From positions 16,845,776 to 16,909,775 of the forward strand of contig NC_047072.1 in NCBI RefSeq assembly GCF_902459465.1: a DNA stretch of 64,000 bases, in the 5' to 3' direction. The stretch is from Asterias rubens. Taxonomy: Eukaryota; Echinodermata; Asteroidea; Forcipulatida; Asteriidae. Below the pieces are notes generated by a model. It saw only the letters and a program-made list of their open reading frames with translations. It was not told the origin of the DNA and did no database searches. Positions 33,001 through 44,343 of the stretch are shown here, piece by piece (positions within the stretch are counted from its first letter, which is position 1; the number at the start of each line of letters is the position of its first letter). Made by a program: the position numbers and the translations under genes.

Positions 33001-36000
33001 TCAATGATCAACATTATTCTCTTGACTCTCTGATTTACTCGTCTTCAGGGGGAGCTCGTATTTCCTCCAGGAGCAAGCCTCTCCTTTCTTTAGTTTGATT
33101 TCACATTTGCTTCCAAGCATCGTCATGGAGCTCTTGGTCGGGTCTATCACCTACATAGACAAGGAGAAAAAGAACAAAACTGAAAATCTGGATTTTTTTC
33201 TTTGATGTGTGTACTGACTTTAAAGGTACACGTTGCCTTGGATCGGTCGAGTTGGTCTTTGAAAAGCGGTTTGTAACCGTTTGTTACAAAATGCATATCG
33301 GTAGAAAGATGTTGTAAAAGTAGAATACAATGATCTACGCAAATATGCCTCGAAATTGCATGGTTTTCTTTTTACCTCGTCGACTAACCGGCCGACCGTG
33401 ATAGTTCACGACGTAAAAGGAAGACTGCAATTTTGAGTGATACCTGTGTGGATCATTATATTCTACTTTTACAACATCTTTCTAACCAATGCATTTCATA
33501 ACAAACGATTTCAAACGATTTTTATAGACCAACTCGTCCGATCCGAGGCAACGTGTTCCTTTAAGTAGTAGTCCCAGCGAACTATCACGGTCGGCCATTT
33601 ATGGGAGTCAAATTTTTTACCCCCATAAATGGCCGACCGTGTTAGTCGACAGGGTAAAAAGAAAACCGTGCAATTTCGAGGCATGTTTGTGTGGATCATT
33701 GTATTCTACTTTTACATCATCTTTCTAACCATATGCATTTTATAACAAACGGTCACAAAACGCTTTTCAAAGACCAACTCGTCCGATCCAAGGCAATGTA
33801 TTCCTTTAAAGGCAGAGTCAAGCTAAGGCCATCTCCCCTACTAGTTTGATATACAATACATGGTTTTGGGGATGAACATTTAAACACTCACTACAGCAGG
33901 ATTTGAATTAACAAACCTCCAATTAAAAGTGTTGGCACTCTATAAACTGAGCTATCTAGCCCCATGTTGGCGGTCTCCTATCAAATGAAATCGTCTTCTA
34001 TCACAAATCACTGTGCTCGATACAATTTTGTAGAGCTACAATACAATAAATTCAAGAGCTTACTAATCAAACATATCTCTCTTATGGATAGACTGTTCAT
34101 ATAAATATATTTTTACAAATGTTCCGGGTGTAAACTAAAGCAGGTTTTACACAACTTCTTTTTGTTTGTCCAAACAAATTTGTACAAACACAGAGTCTGA
34201 TGTAAACTTGTTATTTAAAGCCAGTGGACACTTTCGGTAAACAGTATTGTCCTAAGGCTCACACTTCGTGTATCACAACTGATAAAAAAATATAAAAAAA
34301 CTGTGAAAATTTACGCTCAATCAGCCATCGGAGTCGGGAGAAAATAACGGGGAAAACCCTCCCTTGTTTCCGCACATTTCGCCGTGTCATCACATGTGTT
34401 TAAAATAAATCCGTAATTCTCAACAACGAGAATTGATAATTGTTTTAAAGTTTTTTGAAAAGTAAAGCTAATTCAAGAGAAGTCTTTCACCATTACCTTC
34501 TGTAAACCCTGTAAGTTATTTGTAAATCTGTGAATTTTTTTTTTTCTTTTTCTGTGCCGAAAGTGTATAATGGCTTTAAAGGCAGTGGACACTATTGGTA
34601 ATTACTCAAAATAATTATTAGCATAAAACCTTTCTTGATTACAAGTAATGGGGAGAGGTTGACAGTATACAAAATTGTGAGAAACAGCTCCCTCTGAAGT
34701 GACGTAGTTTTTGAGAAAGAAGTAATTTTCCACGAATTTGATTTCGAGACCTCAGATTTAGAAATTGAGGTCTCGAAATCAAGCATCTGAAAGCACACAA
34801 CTTCAAGGGTGTTTTGTCTTTCATTATTATCTCGCAACTTCGATGACCGATTGAGCTCCATTTTTCACAGGTTTGTTATTTCATGCATATGTTGAGATAC
34901 ACCAAATGAGAAGACTGGTCTTTGACAATTACCAATAATGACCACTGTCTTTAAGAAGGGCGTCTTACTTACCCCTTCCAGAAGGAAAGTTTTCTTGAAT
35001 TTGTTCTTGCTCTGATTGAAGGTGATATCAACATTCAATAAGACCCGGTTTGTTTCTATGAACGAGACGTCTGGCTGAGAGAGCTTGCAATAGACGGAAA
35101 GCACGACGTGTGAGACGGTCTGATGCCAATCGTACCTAGACATGATAGAAATATTTACGTCTGTAACTGTGCCCAATTTCATAAAGCTGTTTAGCAGAAA
35201 ATTCTGCTTTGCAAATTTCTTTGCTAAGCAAATCACAGCAATGGTAAATATACGGCATTTTGGCCGGTAACCAAATTTTACTAAGCAAGAGTTTTCTGCC
35301 CTCTTGGCTCTGGTATCGGGACAAAATCCTCAAATGCTTGGCTCTGGCCCAATTTCATAAAGCTGTTAGGCAAAAATTTCTGCTTCGCAAATGTCTTCAG
35401 CCTCAGGGCATCAGCCTCAACAATGCCAACTTAATTTGGGTTTGACTGGTAACCTAATACTATTCTGTGCTTAGCGAGTTTTTGTGTGCTTACAGGCTTC
35501 GTGAAATTGGGCTGTGGTTGGGTAATCGGGGTCTCTTTTCTGTATGCCTGTAAGCACAAAAACTTTCTTAGCACAAACAAATTTGTTCAGCAAACAAATC
35601 ACACCAACCTGCAATCGACTAGTTTCTTTGTGTCATCTTCTTTTACGAGCCATAAATGGGTACCGGTTGTGCAACCTTCTTGCTCGAGGAAGTTGGTGAA
35701 ATCTGAAGTCCGCCTCTCACAACATGACCAGAACTTCATTCTAAGAAAGATAAGTCCAACTCCGGAGTTATCTCAACAATATCAAGCAGTTCTTAAGAAT
35801 TAAACATCAATGAGAAAATTAACACCTATAAAATAGTTGCGGTTCTCGCTTAAAAAACATTGGACTCAAACTGCCTATAGTTCCTGGGCGAGCTCAGTTT
35901 TCACAATTTGTAAGACATCTGCTCTAGCAATGCAAAGGTTGTGGGTTTGAATCCAACCTGAGTAACGCGCCTGTTTTTTTATTTTTACAGGACTTAAAAA

Positions 36001-39000
36001 GCACTGCGCATCGGTATAAGGGCGAAAACCAAATGATATGAATGAGAACCAAATCGTCTTCGACGTGTAACAAGCAGTGTTTCCTTGGGGGCTTTAAAAG
36101 AAACAAAACAAGAAAGAATGAAACCAACCCTTCATGGAACACTGCCTGGCCTGGGTGAAACTGGCACTTCTCATAATCCGACTGTTCTCCCATGTACGAC
36201 TACATGTAGTGAACAAGAAATAGAAAAAGACTCAATTATTTTATAAAGGAGTATAAAAATAATAATAATAGCGTCTTATATAGCGCACACCTCTGTCACG
36301 CACACCTTTGCCAATGAGGGTGTACAGATCCCCATGAACACAATCACAGCGTGCAACAATTGCAGGCACGTATGCTTTGTTTTTGATAAAGGGCAAGGGC
36401 ACCAAGGCATTTTCTCCTTGGTAAAGGGCACCTCTATAAGGGTACCAAGGCAATGACCAGGAGGCATTGAGGCAACGCCTCCTCCAGGAGGCATTGAGGC
36501 AACGCCTCCTCCTGAAGTATCAGGCCTGCATAATGTTAGTTGAGCTTCATATACAAAAAACAGTCTTTACATAGTACTTACCTTTTGACAGCCTCGATTC
36601 TTGCATTGTGTTCCCTCTGTGACTTCATTACTGACTTGTTCATCTTAGGAATAAAAATAACAGGTTTTACTGATGGTCTCTAACTGTCTCTTCAAACTAT
36701 GGGCCGAGGTTTCACCGCAGCGATAACGAACAAGATAACGACCACGACGCAAAGAGAATGCATTCTATTGGTTGAATTGCTCCACGCAGAATACGCACAC
36801 GCTCATTCAACCAATAGAATGCATTCTATTTGCGTCGTGATCGTTATTGTTTTCGATAGCAAGCTAGTCGAAATGTTGAGACCAATTAAGAAGTCGCTCT
36901 GCGGTAGTGAAGGTAACAACGATCTACTAAAAGCTAAAGTAGTAGTCCCGGCCAGTTTTCTACCTTCCGCCCAGGTTGTAGTTAAAAAGCAGGACAGTTC
37001 TTTTCAGAACTGAGAAGTCTCTCGCCGAACAATCCGATAAATCTACTCCACGGTAGTAGAATATAAAAAGACAGTTCTCTAAGAACAAACTCTACCTGGC
37101 AAGTAGATACACACATGGTGTTACCGCAAACCAAATTTATTTTGATACCTCACCATGAAATGCCTCAAATCCAATCTTTTTATTATAAATCTTTGTGACT
37201 TCTTACCATTTTGGTCCTGAGATGGGTTTATAGTAAGATTCTCTAATGCTGATTTTAGTGATGATCCAACAGTGACTGGTAACCGAACTACAGGATCAGA
37301 TTCACTGTCGAAGATAAAGAATACCAACTAAAAAACTAGACATTGAGTAGCATTGGTAAAATTACAAACACTATGTTTTGGGTTTTCAATGATACAATGC
37401 TTTACAAAGATGTAATAACAATAATAAAAGCCTAATATAATAAAAGTCTAACATACTAACAAGGTATTCAAGGGGCTTGAACAAACGGGTTTGTAAATCT
37501 TGACATGGTGCAATGGTGCTAAAGGAATAGGTATCACACTTCAAAAATGGCTCAGCATACATTACAGGAAAAAATACTGAGCACTTTGATCTGCTCGTTG
37601 GGTGTGATAAGCCGCTACATATGAATTCGGGTCTTTGGATGTTTCTAATTGTCTCCAAAGAATTAAAGACACTGGACACTATTGGTATTTGTCAAAGACC
37701 AGTCTTCTCACTTGGTGTCACATCTCATCAAATGCATAACATAACAAACCTGTGAAATGTTGAGCTCAATTGGTGGACGAAGCTGCAAGATAACTATGAA
37801 AGAAAAAAACACCCTTGTCACACGAAGTTGGGTGCTTTCAAATGCTTGACTTCGAGACCTCAAAATCTAATTCTGAGGTCTCGAAATCAAATTCGTGGAA
37901 AATTACTTCTTTCTCGAAAACTATGTCACTTCAGAGGGAGCCGTTTCTCACAATGTTTTATACTATCAACCTCTCCCCATTACTCGTTACCAAGTAAGGT
38001 TTTATGCTTATAATTATTTTGAGTAATTACCAATAGTGTCCACTGCCTTTAAATACATAAATAAAACATAAAGTTGTGAAACTTTCTGAATCAATTAATA
38101 CAAGAAAATGCTGACCGTACCTTGGTCTTTTGGTGGGTGGCTCAATCGGCCGACGTTGCTTAGGTGGTTCAACACGAATCACGTCCTGTAAGTAGAGAAG
38201 ATGAAAAAATCAAGGCCAGTAAATAAATAAAAACAATAATAATAATGCGTTTTTATAGTTCTTCATACAGGATTTCCAAGTGCATGCAGTCCCAGTCCAA
38301 CAAAATCAAACAAAATGTGAAGTTGGATTTTGAAGGGAGGAGGATGGTTACAATCAATGGTTGGATAACCACGATTGAGAAGTAAATTCGAACACACAAA
38401 TTTTCACCTGATTTGTTTTATTGGAGACCTGAGGTTTGGGTTTTTCTGCTGGTTTTTCATTGCTATGAAGTCCCTTGGTACAGCCCTGCAAGACAAAAGA
38501 CAGCCATACATTTTCACCTTTAATTCATAACTTCCTTCTAACAAAATAATGTTTCTTGGTAAACCATAAGTTTCGTAAACACCTGTTAATTTTAACATAG
38601 ACTTGTGGACAAGTCATGAATGTCATGATGTTGCAATACACTCAGTAGCATAAGTTTTAGTTAAAAATTGCTTTGCTAAGCAAAAGGTGTCTTTGCGTAG
38701 CATGGCCCCACTTTCATAGAGCTGCTTTTAAAACGGCAAATTTTGTGCTTACTGACCGAGTTTCTATTTCATAAGTGTTGCTTACACGAACACCATGGGT
38801 AGATGACCTTCCTGTGCTTACTAAATGAAAATGAATGATGTACATTTTGTAAAACTTCAAATCTTTGGTAAAAGCACAAGCTGATGGCCTAATTTTTCCT
38901 AATGAAATATTATGCTTAGTAATACTTTAAGCAAATTTGTCTGCTTTAGTTCTTCATTTATAGTGCAGCCTTCCAATGATTGAAGATGTACGCATTGCAT

Positions 39001-41803
39001 GTGTGTGCATGGGTTGGCTTGAGACAACAGGAATATTGTGTCAGGTGCAGTTAGAATTATGTTAAGGTGCGAGTAAAAAGCTGGAGATGAGATTACTTCA
39101 GCCGGGGGTCCCTTAGTACAGTATTAGCCCAAGGCGTAAGTGCTCGATATTGGATAGTGTTTTACGCTCAGTTGTAAAGCACGCCCTCTTACGGTATAAT
39201 TTAACCAGCTTGACTGGCAAGCATCTCGCCAGACTAGTCTAGATCTCAAGCTCACAAGTCAAGTTGGTTAAATCATACTGTTAGAGGGCCGGCTTTGGCA
39301 ATTTACAACTGAGCGTAGTACACTTTTAAGTATCGAGCACTTACGTATTTGGCCAAGACTGGGGAGTATTGGGCCAATTTACATGATTAAAGGCCAAATT
39401 CAAATATAATGCTTTGGCTTTTATGTGTTGAGGCTCCATACCCGCATATTAAGAAACTCAGTGAAATCTGTGGTTCTTTTTTTACAGCAGGACCAGCCCT
39501 TGTAGGCGTCGTGAAAGACTGGCTCCCCAGGATGGTGTATACACGCCTCTGAAAAATAAGCAACAAAAGGTACAATTTATTATTGAATATTAAATATTAT
39601 TAATAATTATTAACTTTAAGCCATTTCATAAAAACAAAGTACAACAACAATTCAATGAGGTTCGGGCAAAAACAGAGTGCAAATTGCACATAGGCACACT
39701 CTTCATTTTCCTACGGCTGTTTGCTGCGTTTTCTGGACCCCTTGCCTTGTTAGGCCTTGGCCCTTGCTCTGCAATTGCATACATTTTGACTGAGAGTTCA
39801 TTCAAATCAAAGAACACACAGTTTAAATAAAATAGAGCCTAATTTTGGCGAGATTCTAATTTAAAGACACTGGACACTACTGGTAATTGTTAAAACCAGT
39901 CTTCTCACTTGGTATCGCAACATATGCATAAAATAACAGACCTGTGAAACTTTGAGCTCAATTGCCATTGGTCATCGAAGTTGCGAGCGATGAAAGAAAA
40001 AACAACCTTGTCACACGAAGTTGTGTGCTTTCAGATGCTTGATTTCGAGACCTAAAAATCTAATTCTGAGGTCTCAAAATCAAATTCGTGGAAAATTACT
40101 TCTTTCTCAAAAACTACGTTACTTCAATCAAAGGAGTCGTTTCTCACAATGTTTTACACTATATATCAATCTCTCCCATAGACCCAATAGGGCCTACTCG
40201 TTACCAAGTAAGGTTTTATGCTAATAATTATTTTGAGTAATTAATTACCAATATGAATTAGAGTTAGACCCAGTATGGGGCGCTGTATTCCTTTTTCGAA
40301 ATTTTGACATTTTCTGTCATACAGTCTTATCTTACTCTTGCTTGATTATTCTTACACAGACAGTACAGCCACTACAGAAAATGCCAACATTTCGAAAAAG
40401 GAATACACTATATACAGGTAGGTACAGCGCCCCAGTTACTGGGTGTAAATATTATTAGTGTCCACTGTTACTGTAAGTGTAAATTTAAAACGTAAAAAAG
40501 GGCAAAGCGATTCGTGTGTACCTAGTATTTAGTTAGCCCCACGTATTTGTATCCTTGGCCACACAAGTGGGGCTAGTAGTAGGAATACCAGTCATCTCGC
40601 CCCCCAGCAAAGTCGCCCACAACAAAGTCGCCCCCCAGCAAAGTCGCCCCCAGCAAAGTCGCCCCCAGCAAAGTCGCCCACTACAAAGTCGCCCCCTCCC
40701 TTACAAAGTCGCCCCCTGTCAAAGTCGCCCCTCACATAGTCGCCCCCAAACAAAGTCGCCCCCCGACACAGTCGCCCCCTAACAAAGTCGCCCAAGAAGA
40801 TTTCACTAAGTGAGGGCGCCCTTTGGTAACGGTTTAGATTCAACCATTGGAGATTCCAGGCTTGGCGAATGCTCTGTCTTTTCGCTAGATAACTAATTAG
40901 CTATTTTCTTTTTTTTTATACTTTGAATTGGCCTTTTAATATTATGTAAATCTGTATCGAACATAGACAGTTTTCTGAATTAAATTAAGCATGCCAACCA
41001 TTTAAGATTGTATACATAATTATTGCTGTGCATAATTTTTATACCCAATATTTTTAGTTAATATTTTTAATCAATTTGTTTTAACAATAAACAATTGTTA
41101 TGACTAAAATGTGATTTTGTCTGTAGGCCTAGTGATCGACTAAGGGTTTTAATTAAACCCTCAGGTTCACTTCTGCTTGATAATTTATTTGATGTATATA
41201 TATTCCGTACATAAAATGTAAATAACCTGTTATATATATACATTATTTTAGTGTTCTAATATCTAAAAGAAGCTGCTACAACACAAAGATTAAACACGCT
41301 CAAACCCGTCGTGCACGCTTAAAATCCCGTAGCATTCCTTCTGTAACAGCATGAAGGGGCCTACATTTCGTCTTTCCCCAGTGCTAATAATTGTTTCAAA
41401 CTATTCGAAAGCGCCCTCACTTTTGTGTACGTCGCTCAACCATGCACTGGGCGACTTTGTTAGGGGGCGACAGTGTCGGGGGCGACTTTGTTGGGGGACG
41501 ACTCTGTCAGGGGGCGACTTTGTGAGGGGCGACTTTGACAGGGGGGCGACTCACTTTGTAAGTGAGGGGGCGACTTTGTGGTGGGCGACTTTGCTGGGGG
41601 GGCGACTTTGTAGTGGGCGACTTTGTTGTGGGCGACTTTGCTGGGGGGGCAAGATGACTGGTTTTCAGTAGACTAGTACTAGAGTAGTATTTAGTAATAC
41701 ACGTACTAATGTATAGTAACCTACCTGGTCCATTTTCTGACGGGAGAAACTTCTTCACACAACCTTTATTGTAGCAGTGTGTTTCGACTTCACCAGACGC
41801 CAT
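33001..41803 (-). CDS. CHORDC1: CHORD domain-containing protein 1 (CHORDC1/morgana type)
   Basis: Ten exons, transcribed leftward: 41803-41725, 39548-39442, 38485-38408, 38185-38121, 37304-37207, 36643-36582, 36199-36129, 35740-35609, 35135-34973, 33150-33001. All junctions are AG/GT and keep frame: 1005 nt, 334 aa; the vertebrate protein is about 332 aa. CHORD-I (residues 10-69) keeps all eight zinc ligands C10, C15, C29, H32, C47, C48, C64, H69. CHORD-II (156-215) keeps C156, C161, C175, H178, C193, C194, C210, H215. A CS domain (about 232-315) follows, starting YDWHQT. The tail (to NNVDH) is acidic and basic mixed. Family members bind Hsp90 and act as co-chaperones in the cytosol, including control of ROCK and centrosome duplication. 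ITGB1BP2 (melusin) is the vertebrate paralogue; the absence of its long acidic tail favours CHORDC1. Start context GGAATGG is good. Confidence 0.96.
33219..33808. repeat. Family-2 element plus a second partial copy, in CHORDC1 intron 9
   Basis: Full-looking copy 33219-33564 (ends TTTAAAGGTACACGTTGCCT and GGCAACGTGTTCCTTTAA), then directly a second right half with a CGGCCATTTATGGGAGTC / ACCCCCATAAATGGCCG centre to 33808. No coding capacity. Confidence 0.85.
33885..33985 (-). repeat. tRNA-like SINE head in CHORDC1 intron 9
   Basis: On the minus strand GGGGCTAGATAGCTCAGTTT is A-box-like and AATTCAAATCCTGC B-box-like. Same type as 57225-57370. Confidence 0.55.
34213..34578 (+). repeat. Family-1-related TIR element (family 8)
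   Basis: Ends TTTAAAGCCAGTGGACACTT and, inverted, CGAAAGTGTATAATGGCTTT. Shares the general plan of family 1 (AAAATTTACGCTCAAT, GAGAAAATAAC, an internal inverted pair) but with different sequence. In CHORDC1 intron 9, abutting the next copy. Confidence 0.7.
34575..34953 (+). repeat. Family-1 TIR element, CHORDC1 intron 9
   Basis: Starts TTAAAGGCAGTGGACACTAT, ends ATGACCACTGTCTTTAA. Lies 19 bp from the exon 9 donor. Confidence 0.88.
36365..36532. repeat. Family-3 repeat, CHORDC1 intron 6
   Basis: GCACGTATGCTTTGTTTTTG, GGGCAAGGGCACCAAGGCAT, and GAAGTATCAGGCCTGC. The segment CCAGGAGGCATTGAGGCAAC is duplicated in tandem (36457 and 36484). Confidence 0.82.
36720..36861. repeat. Palindromic element in CHORDC1 intron 5
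   Basis: Arms of about 57 bp: GCGATAACGAACAAGATAAC ... AGAATGCATTCTATTGGTTG mirrored by CAACCAATAGAATGCATTCT ... GTTATTGTTTTCGATAGC, around a short centre CGCAGAATACGCACACG. A fragment of a relative is at 17340-17450. Confidence 0.85.
36880..37115 (+). repeat. Dispersed repeat shared with 49325-49510 (inverted)
   Basis: TTTCTACCTTCCGCC, AGTTCTTTTCAGAACTGAGAAG and AAAGACAGTTCTCTAAGAACAAAC recur in reverse complement at 49325-49510. In CHORDC1 intron 5. Confidence 0.7.
37663..38052 (-). repeat. Family-1 TIR element, CHORDC1 intron 4
   Basis: Starts TTAAAGACACTGGACACTAT and ends ATAGTGTCCACTGCCTTTAA. Lies 68 bp from the exon 4 donor. Confidence 0.9.
39861..40471 (-). repeat. Family-1 TIR element with nested insertion, CHORDC1 intron 1
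   Basis: Starts TTAAAGACACTGGACACTAC. Its right end resumes at about 40452 (TTAGTGTCCACTG) after the 40268-40444 insertion. Confidence 0.85.
40268..40444. repeat. Nested palindromic MITE inside a family-1 copy
   Basis: TIR ACCCAGTATGGGGCGCTGTA with inverted TACAGCGCCCCAGTTACTGG GT at the right, and an inner pair CTTTTTCGAAATTTTGACAT / ATGCCAACATTTCGAAAAAG. 177 bp, no coding capacity. Confidence 0.85.
40587..41662. mobile_element. Foldback transposon with mirrored GTCGCCC arrays
   Basis: Outer ends ACCAGTCATCTCGCCCCCC and, inverted, ACCAGTCATCTTGCCCCCC. Each arm (40596-40795 and 41443-41655) has 12 units of about 14-17 bp, each CAAAGTCGCCC plus a variable joint. The joint words come in nearly the same order from outside inward in both arms (AGCA, CAACA, ... 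TGTCA, CTCACA, ... CGACA, TAACA). An inner inverted pair GTGAGGGCGCC/GGCGCTTT follows. The middle (about 40860-41400) is AT-rich with no ORF. This is the plan of foldback elements, such as the TU elements known from sea urchin with 15 bp tandem repeats in their arms. Lies in CHORDC1 intron 1, 62 bp from the exon 1 donor. No clear target duplication seen. Confidence 0.85.
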
Positions 41804-42143
41804 TCCGAAACCAATGGTGACAATTCAACTCTTCAGCAGTAACTTATCTTCTATGTCTTTATTAATCGGAAAATTTGTGAGAGAATTTTCCAGAAATCGT
41901 AATTTAATCCAACGATCGGAGCAGTTACTCGAATCGAAGGCCGCACGTCTGTGTAATAGGGCGCCATCATTTGTTCAAAATAAATTAGTTTCTGGTATCA
42001 GTTAGACTTGCGGACAAGTCGTTATTGGTCTGCCGCCGCGCGGTGAGATGGGCAATCCTGGCGGTGAGGAGCGAGATCACTGCTCTTTGTTTTTTTAGGG
42101 GGGGTAATGATTTTTTGTTTGTAAACGGAAAACGGATTTTATT
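41804..42143. promoter_or_regulatory. CHORDC1 upstream region
   Basis: Sequence upstream of the CHORDC1 start on the minus strand, ending at a family-2 element at 42144. CpG-containing stretch GTCTGCCGCCGCGCGGTGAG at 42030. No TATA box at a suitable distance; promoter by position only. Confidence 0.35.
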
Positions 42144-42507
42144 TTAAAGGAACACGTTGCCTTGGATCGGTCGAGTTGGTCTATGAAAAGCGTTTGAAAC
42201 GGTTTGCTACGAAATGCAAATGGTTAGAAAGATGTTTTAAAAGTAGAATATAAAGTTGCACGGTTTTCATTTTACGTCGCAAACTTACACGGTCGGCCAT
42301 TTATGGGAGTCGTTGACTCTCATAAATGGCCGACCGTGTTTGTCGACGAGGTAAAACGAAAACCACGCAATTTCGAGGCATATTTGTGTAGATCGTTGTA
42401 TTCTGCTTTAACAACATCTTTCTAACCATGATCGGTTTTATAACAAACGGTTACAGGACGCTTTTCAAAAACCAACTCGACCGATCCAAGGGAACGTGTT
42501 CCTTTAA
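42144..42507. repeat. Family-2 palindromic element, full length
   Basis: Ends TAAAGGAACACGTTGCCTTG and, inverted, AAGGGAACGTGTTCCTTTAA; centre GGCCATTTATGGGAGTC / GACTCTCATAAATGGCC. The two arms are near-mirror copies over their whole ~180 bp length. Confidence 0.9.
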
Positions 42508-42745
42508 AGTCTCACCAAGAAAATAAACTTTGAAAAATAGCCCAGCCGTTTGTCTCTTCCTTCCCTTTTTTTTAAGTATAATTTCTTGTTAATATCCTGT
42601 CTTAGTACAGCATGTTTCATTTTGCATTGTGAGTTTGAACAGTAGAAAAACATAAACAAAATTGAAATTTTTAAAAGAACGGCGGCCATCTTGAAAATAA
42701 AAAATAAAAAGCCCCTCCTTTTTTTCTTTTTTTTCACTCAGACAT
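42508..42745. repeat. Family-5 poly-A/poly-T-cored repeat
   Basis: AAATAGCCCAGCCGTTTGTC, GGCGGCCATCTTGAAAATAA, and GCCCCTCCTTTTTTTC, the order seen at 24760-24880. Confidence 0.55.
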
Positions 42746-43086
42746 ATTGACTGATTGAACTTGATCAAACATGATGAATGACTTATCCAGGAATTGTCAA
42801 ACTGGATGTGTGTGTGTGGTGTGTCTATGCAGCGTTTCAATTAGAGGCAATTTTATCTTGCATAATTATTAGAAAAGGCCTTGTATACCATTTTGTAAAT
42901 TTCGAAGAAACAATACAGCTTTTTCCTATAAGTTATTGGTACGTGCGTGTGTGTGTATGTGTTTTTATTGGCTAACGAACTGGGCCCAATCATTCATAGA
43001 ACTGCTAAGCACAAAATGTGTACAATTTGCATCGGGGATAACAAAAATAATGATTAGTTTTGGTTTTTACCCATAGGCCCTACACC

Positions 43087-43290
43087 GATGTGTGTTTAGT
43101 ACGGTTTACTCGAGCCCTATATAGGACCCTTCCTCTGTACACAGACTGTAGCCGATGTGTGTTTAGTACGGTTTACTCTAGCCCTATATAGAACCCTTCC
43201 TCTGTACACAGACTGTAGCCGATGTGTGTTTAGTACGGTTTACTCTAGCCCTATTATTATAGGACTCTTCCTCTGTACACAGACTGTAGA
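43087..43290 (+). repeat. Three tandem 67 bp units
   Basis: Units start at 43087, 43154 and 43221 (GATGTGTGTTTAGTACGGTT ... CACAGACTGTAG). Units differ at only a few bases; the third has a short TATT insertion. Confidence 0.92.
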
Positions 43291-43460
43291 ACAATACGAA
43301 AGTGTAAGGCCACCGGGGCTAGGTTTACTCAGTACTTTCCAGACTGTCCCGTTGAAAATGTATCACAGGCATGTTACTCGGCCGCGATTCGAACCCACGA
43401 CCCTGGCAATTCTAGAGCAGTGTCTTACCATGGAGAAAGAACCTCCATGGTCTTACCAAC
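43291..43460 (-). repeat. SINE-like fragment
   Basis: On the minus strand GGTCGTGGGTTCGAATCG is a B box and the neighbouring CTAGAATTGCCAGG fits the tRNA-like head; the A box is weak. Confidence 0.45.
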
Positions 43461-43706
43461 TAAAAATGTGCTTAGCATGAAATTGTTGCCTTGATAAAAA
43501 CAGCAAAATTTCTACGTGATTTTCAGGATAAGCAAACACAGCTGAATACCAGTAACAAGCAATGTGCAACAAATGGATATTAATTTTGGTTGGTAATCCT
43601 GCTTTTATCAAGGAAGAAATGTCATGCTAAGCAAATTTTCGTGCTTAGCAGCTCTATAAAATTGGGCCCTGATCCGATCCCGTGTGGTGAAACTAAGTAC
43701 ATGATT

Positions 43707-43812
43707 GTAAACGATACGCCGACTGCAAACTGGAGAATGCAGAGAGCTCAACACCGTATTAAACGATACGCCGACTGCAAACTGGAGAATGCAGAGAGCT
43801 CAACACCGTATA
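43707..43812 (+). repeat. Two tandem 52 bp units
   Basis: AAACGATACGCCGACTGCAA ... CTCAACACCGTAT occurs at 43709 and again, exactly, at 43761. Confidence 0.92.
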
Positions 43813-44343
43813 ATGTGAATACTTTATTATACCGTACGTGATAATTCATAATCAGTCATCGACCCAGCTTTTTCCTTTTGATTATTTACAGTAACTGTTA
43901 TTGTGAGATTGTTTTATTCATATTTTCTATTTTGTTTAATGTAATATTATATTGAGATTATGTTAGACAAACGTTTTAAAATATTTTAATATTTTAGCTT
44001 AAAAGCTCTAAAATACGATTTAAAGATCATTATATACATACTAATGTCACATTGTGTCGGAGCCAGCCACACTAAAACTAAATGTTTCTTTGAACGATAT
44101 AACAATATCTTAATAATTTTCATATTATAAGACAATTTTTGTCAATCAAATAATAACTATTACAACATGCACTTTTACAACGAGCGTACAAAACTAACCA
44201 TTAACTTACTCGATAGCCGACGACAAATCCATAAAACACATCTTTAAACGATATTTTGTACTAAGAATTGAGATAATATATCTCACAACTATAATAATAA
44301 TCTCATTAAGACCAACATTGACTTATTATAACAAATTGGTGAC
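43813..44343. other. Gene-free AT-rich stretch
   Basis: Nothing recognised beyond AT-rich DNA. Confidence 0.45.

Noticed and set aside
37828-38013. Recurring small proteins ([10 protein letters not shown]-type) read at about 34639, 37828, 40021, 44386, 47977 and elsewhere
   Set aside because: They are the same frame of family-1 elements in different copies. Frames are broken differently in each copy, and no start or splice context is shared; they are by-products of the repeat.
40555-40782. [10 protein letters not shown]-type repetitive protein (plus strand) and GRLCRG-type proteins at 40592 and 41351
   Set aside because: Translations of the GTCGCCC foldback arms; the repeat unit length is not a multiple of three throughout.
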